Source: Acidobacteriota bacterium (GTDB lineage: Bacteria; Acidobacteriota; Terriglobia; Acidiferrales; UBA7541). From it: a stretch of 51,520 nucleotides of DNA. The translations under genes and the position numbers were made by a program. A model generated the notes under the pieces. That model was not told the DNA's origin, made no database searches, and was given only the letters and a program-made list of their open reading frames with translations. Positions 49,001 to 51,520 of this stretch are shown in pieces. Where the stretch lies: contig JABCZR010000027.1 of assembly GCA_013289585.1 (NCBI GenBank), positions 1-51,520 on the forward strand, given 5' to 3'. How positions within the stretch are numbered: position 1 is the first letter of the stretch; every line of letters starts with the position of its first letter.

Positions 49001-49018
49001 GCGCCCGTAGCTCAGCTG
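49001..49018 (+). pseudogene. 5' fragment of a tRNA gene (tRNA-Arg-like)
   Basis: GCGCCCGTAGCTCAGCTG is the acceptor 5' strand, the U8-A9 link and the D-stem/loop start of a tRNA, and looks like tRNA-Arg. From 49019 (AACTAAGACC) the sequence no longer follows any tRNA. The fragment keeps its promoter, so it marks a recombination or insertion boundary. Confidence 0.65.
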
Positions 49019-49077
49019 AACTAAGACCCGAAGACTCCAAAATCTAGTTGTCCGGTAAGCACGACTTATCGGGAGTT

Positions 49078-49099
49078 GGCGCCAAACCATGATAAATTT
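49078..49099. repeat. Dispersed 22-nt motif, copy 2
   Basis: GGCGCCAAACC followed by ATGATAAATTT, three mismatches from the copy at 31296-31317. Here it also forms GCCAAA/TTTGGC ends. Confidence 0.4.
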
Positions 49100-49388
49100 G
49101 GCTTCGTAAAGCTCAGTCCCGACGATGGATTTTTGTCGACGTTTACTGGAGGGCTGCCGTTCATGAAGAAATTGCTCTTGGTAGTTCTCTTTCTGAGTAT
49201 CACAAGCAGCGCTTTCGCTCAGAATCGAACTCACCCATATGAGCTAAATGGCGATTGGGCGGGAATGAGTCTTACTAATTTCAAGCTGAACCATCCGCTG
49301 GCCGAGTGTCAAAAAGATTTTCCTGATAAGTCTGCAATTTGCATCCAGTGGGATAGCGTCGCCATTTTTGGGGCGATTGCCCATGTCG

Positions 49389-49512
49389 CTCGGTCAAAAC
49401 CTAGCCAGGGTAGTGTTCCGGCTGATCTAACCGAGCCAGCGATTTTAGCTTTTGTTTTCAATACAAGGTGGGTTCGAGCTGAGTGTTGCGTCGACCCATT
49501 GAGACCACCGCG
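49389..49512. repeat. 124-bp inverted repeat, left arm
   Basis: By eye it matches the reverse complement of 51204-51327 with three mismatches. Within the arm the motif AACC-T/G-AGCCAG occurs twice. The arm opens with CTCGGTCA and closes with GACCACCGCG. Confidence 0.9.
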
Positions 49513-49579
49513 CTTGCCGGACAAGTGGCTGATCCTTAACAGGCTGAGATATTCTGTGGCATACTTTGGCCTCGAATCG

Positions 49580-49596
49580 GGACACCTGAGGTGTCC
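49580..49596. repeat. Short palindrome before the DUF1232 gene
   Basis: GGACACC and GGTGTCC flank TGA (7-bp stem). Operator or leader hairpin; no T-run. Confidence 0.5.
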
Positions 49597-49647
49597 GGGC
49601 TCGTTGGGGCTGCTGTAATGGGCGCGACGATCCTGGAAGGTCCATCC

Positions 49648-50043
49648 ATGAAAGAGAAAGCAGTTCTTACTTTTGAACAGGCAAAGATAAAGGCCGAGTC
49701 GTATGTTCGGCGCAAAGGCAAACTACTCGGGCTTCTTGAGAAAGCAACTCGCAAATCAGCGCAATGCTATGAATTTCTTCTTGCCCCTTGGGAAAGCTTG
49801 CAGATATTTCTTCGCCTCCTTCGTGCCCAGCTCGCGGGCAGGTTTTCCGCGCCAGCCAACTCGATTCTCATGATCGTCGCCGCAGTCATCTACTTTGTAA
49901 GTCCGTTTGATCTTATTCCTGATTCCATTCCGGTACTCGGATTGATAGACGACGCATCCGTGCTCACCTTCGTGGCCAGGTCAAACCTTACTGTGATCAG
50001 TAATTTCCGTAAGTGGGAAACTGTCTCTGGCAAAACGGTGTAA
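49648..50043 (+). CDS. DUF1232/YkvA-family small membrane protein
   Basis: 131 residues. An N-terminal helical part (LTFEQAKIKAESYVRRKGKLLGLLEKATRKSAQ) is followed by the DUF1232 hairpin: one or two hydrophobic helices with IVAAVIYFVSPFDLIPDSIPVLGLIDDASVL. The signature SPFDLIPDxIPVLGxIDD is exact. Function is unknown. The start follows a GGAAGG site. It lies between the two arms of the 124-bp repeat. Confidence 0.88.
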   Translation: MKEKAVLTFEQAKIKAESYVRRKGKLLGLLEKATRKSAQCYEFLLAPWESLQIFLRLLRAQLAGRFSAPANSILMIVAAVIYFVSPFDLIPDSIPVLGLIDDASVLTFVARSNLTVISNFRKWETVSGKTV

Positions 50044-50225
50044 GTAAGCCGGTTGCCACTTAGAACATCCCTGTATCAGAGCCACGCATTACCACTTACT
50101 TGGACGATTAACGCTGTCAGCTCAACCGGTCAAATGAAGTCCTGGTACGGGACTTATCCGATCAGGCGACTAACCAGGATTTGGACAAAGCAAGCGCGCG
50201 CTCAGGGCGGAGTTCGTGTTGCTTC

Positions 50226-50980
50226 CTAGATGTGAGATCCGATGGTCCGGTCGAGCAACGCGGCGAAGGCGTGCCAAGCGGGGGTCATTCCTATAGGGAC
50301 TGCGAGGGCGACGGATACGAAGACAAACGGCGCGGCCCACATGGTGGAGCGGTGAATGCGGCGGATAGAGACGAGTTCGTAGACGATGAGAATGAGAAGC
50401 AGGGTGACGGCTCCAGCGGCGGGCGGAAGTCCGATGCGGGCCCAGGGGAAGCGTCCGAGGGCTGCGGCAACAAGATCCATTGTGGCGACCAGAATGAGAC
50501 GCTTATGCGCGTCGGGCCTGCGCCGGGCGCGCCAGGAAGCGTAGATGACGATAGTGAAGCCGACGATGCCGATCAGTGGGATGGCAGCGGAAACGGCGGG
50601 GTCGGGCCGATCTCCACTCCACGATGAAGCGCGTCAATGGCCGCGATCACGCCGAGCACGATCATAATCGGGGGAAGGCAGAAGGCGACGGTACCGAAGG
50701 AACGATGCCATTCGACGCGGCGAGCGGAGATGAGGGCGGCCTGCACGACGAACAGCAGCATCCAGAGAGTGAAGACCGCGCCGTGGACGTGAAGGATGGG
50801 GCTGGGAAGCGGTGCGCGCATCATGCCGGCCTGGAAGTAAGTTGGCGAGAAGCCGATGTAGACGCAGACGCAGAGCAGGATCGCCATGCCGCTGTAGAAG
50901 ACGCGTTCGACAGTTCGATTGACAGATCCATACGCGGGCTTTTGGCCGGATGCAGGCCCAAAGATGGCGTCGGTTGCCAA
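50226..50980 (-). pseudogene. Multi-helix membrane protein broken by a single-base deletion
   Basis: The first frame from ATG 50980 has three transmembrane helices (VFYSGMAILLCVCVYIGF, AVFTLWMLLFVVQAALIS, VAFCLPPIMIVLGVIAAIDAL) and ends soon after GVEIGPTP. With one more C in the C4 run at 50601-50598 the frame continues AVSAAIPLIGIVGFTIVIYASWRARRRPDAHKRLILVATMDLVAAALGRFPWARIG and on to 50226 with further helices. The joined product of about 250 residues is one protein. The HAHKRLILL-type His segment resembles small heme or quinone membrane proteins, without proof. Confidence 0.7.
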
Positions 50981-51203
50981 TGTCTTCTCCTTTTGCCGGT
51001 GGATGGGTGCAGGCTCGCCCGAGATCGATTAGCATGGAAGATATCAGCAATGGGGGAGTTTCACGAAGGTATTTCGCCGTGAGTCTCTCAGGCTTCCTGT
51101 GCCATTCACACCGCTATCACCAATCTGTCTACTGAGAGAGGTTTCGCCGGGAATCGTGCCCGAGTGACGAGCCACCCGGAAGCAATGCTCAAGTCCTGGT
51201 AAA

Positions 51204-51327
51204 CGCGGTGGTCTCAATGGGTCGACGCAACACTCAGCTCGAACCCACCTTGTATTGAAAACAAAAGCTAAAATCGCTGGCTAGGTTAGATCAGCCGGAA
51301 CACTACGCTGGCTAGGTCTTGACCGAG
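51204..51327. repeat. 124-bp inverted repeat, right arm
   Basis: Reverse complement of 49389-49512 with three mismatches and equal length. It stands directly before the IS110-like left end. Confidence 0.9.
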
Positions 51328-51422
51328 TACAGCCAAACAGATGGGTTCTTCCGAGGCAGCATTGCCAAATCAACGCATTGGATGGTGTTGCAGCGACCGG
51401 TTGAGCTGGCACGACGCAATAT

Positions 51423-51475
51423 AAAAGGGCGTCCCTTTTGGAGTAGGGTTTTGAGTGTTCGGCTCGAACCCCTCC
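51423..51475 (+). ncRNA. Structured non-coding left end of an IS110-like element (bridge RNA candidate)
   Basis: Two hairpins: AAAAGGG/CCCTTTT (51423-51439, loop CGT), and a longer one from GGAG (51440) through GGGTT and GAG to CTC, AACCC and CTCC (51475). IS110-group elements are known to encode a bridge RNA in the non-coding DNA just before the transposase. Position and structure fit, but the RNA limits are unknown. Confidence 0.4.
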
Positions 51476-51494
51476 AGAAAGGAGCGCCCTGTAT

Positions 51495-51520
51495 ATGGAT
51501 AGCGTGAAGTATATCGGCAT
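51495..51520 (+). mobile_element. Start of an IS110-family transposase (continues past window end)
   Basis: After AAAGGAGCGCCCTGTAT the ATG at 51495 gives MDSVKYIG, then the window ends. IS110 transposases begin with this M-x-x-V-K-Y-I-G-(M/I)-D-V-H pattern, whose first Asp is part of the DEDD catalytic set. Only eight codons and a partial ninth are visible, so the assignment is likely but not certain. Confidence 0.6.

Larger units (their letters stand above)
49163..49618 (+). pseudogene. Small secreted protein gene interrupted by an inverted-repeat arm
   Basis: An ATG after GGAGGG starts MKKLLLVVLFLSITSSAFAQ, a signal peptide, then about 55 residues of a mature domain (NRTHPYELNGDWAGM ... 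DFPDKSAICIQWDSVAIFGA) with two Cys that could bond. At 49389 the 124-bp repeat begins; the rest of the frame to 49618 is repeat- and junk-derived. The original C-terminus is lost. Confidence 0.6.

Noticed and set aside
51281-51520. Minus-strand open frame at the window end
   Set aside because: It is made of the repeat arm and the reverse of the transposase leader.

Overview
The window reads as a high-GC chromosomal contig from a Gram-negative bacterium, most likely an Acidobacteriota member. This is an inference from gene content and protein style: an lnt/SPOR/SPFH/NfeD envelope operon, TPR proteins of acidobacterial type, cytochrome P460, a Tat-exported FAD enzyme, and many short palindromic and heptanucleotide repeats. 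There is no rRNA gene and no intact tRNA.

Region 1 (1-31.3 kb) is a compact, mostly plus-strand core block in which every frame is intact. It begins with the 3' end of a large surface-type protein and a reverse-strand dienelactone hydrolase. It continues with proS, a small membrane protein, a class A penicillin-binding protein, two exported TPR proteins, NfeD, SPFH/stomatin, a SPOR protein, lnt and prfB, which carries the classical programmed frameshift. Next come metK and ahcY (SAM use and SAH recycling), the TldD/TldE protease pair, a DUF3604-PpiC-HupE trio, a large gltB, a LysR regulator and an ABC-2 exporter pair. Many neighbours overlap by ATGA or TAATG, so translational coupling is extensive.

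Region 2 (31.3-39.9 kb) holds small accessory genes, a leader with a strong promoter and hairpin in front of a frameshifted gene, a periplasmic protein, and a reverse-strand mutagenesis pair: an error-prone DnaE-type polymerase and a Y-family polymerase. Both polymerase genes carry intergenic-type repeats (perfect palindromes, and in dnaE2 also heptanucleotide arrays) inside their reading frames.

Region 3 (39.9-46 kb) is accessory. It has a frameshifted membrane protein, a PIN/RHH toxin-antitoxin pair, and a reverse-strand operon of three small Cys-rich proteins: two paralogous Cys4 proteins around a SEC-C protein, with a highly structured leader and several broken frames. A HigBA-like pair, a PCMT-like methyltransferase, an SDR and cytochrome P460 follow.

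Region 4 (46-51.5 kb) has a membrane-anchored protein and a Tat-exported FAD oxidoreductase, then an abrupt junction: the first 18 nt of a tRNA gene with its promoter but no remainder. Beyond it lies mobile-element debris: a secreted-protein gene interrupted by one arm of a 124-bp inverted repeat, a DUF1232 gene, a frameshifted membrane gene, the second arm, and the left end plus first codons of an IS110-type transposase at the window edge.

The items most worth follow-up are the Cys-rich operon with its structured leader, the DUF3604-PpiC-HupE cassette, the repeat-invaded polymerases, and the tRNA-junction/inverted-repeat/IS110 region.
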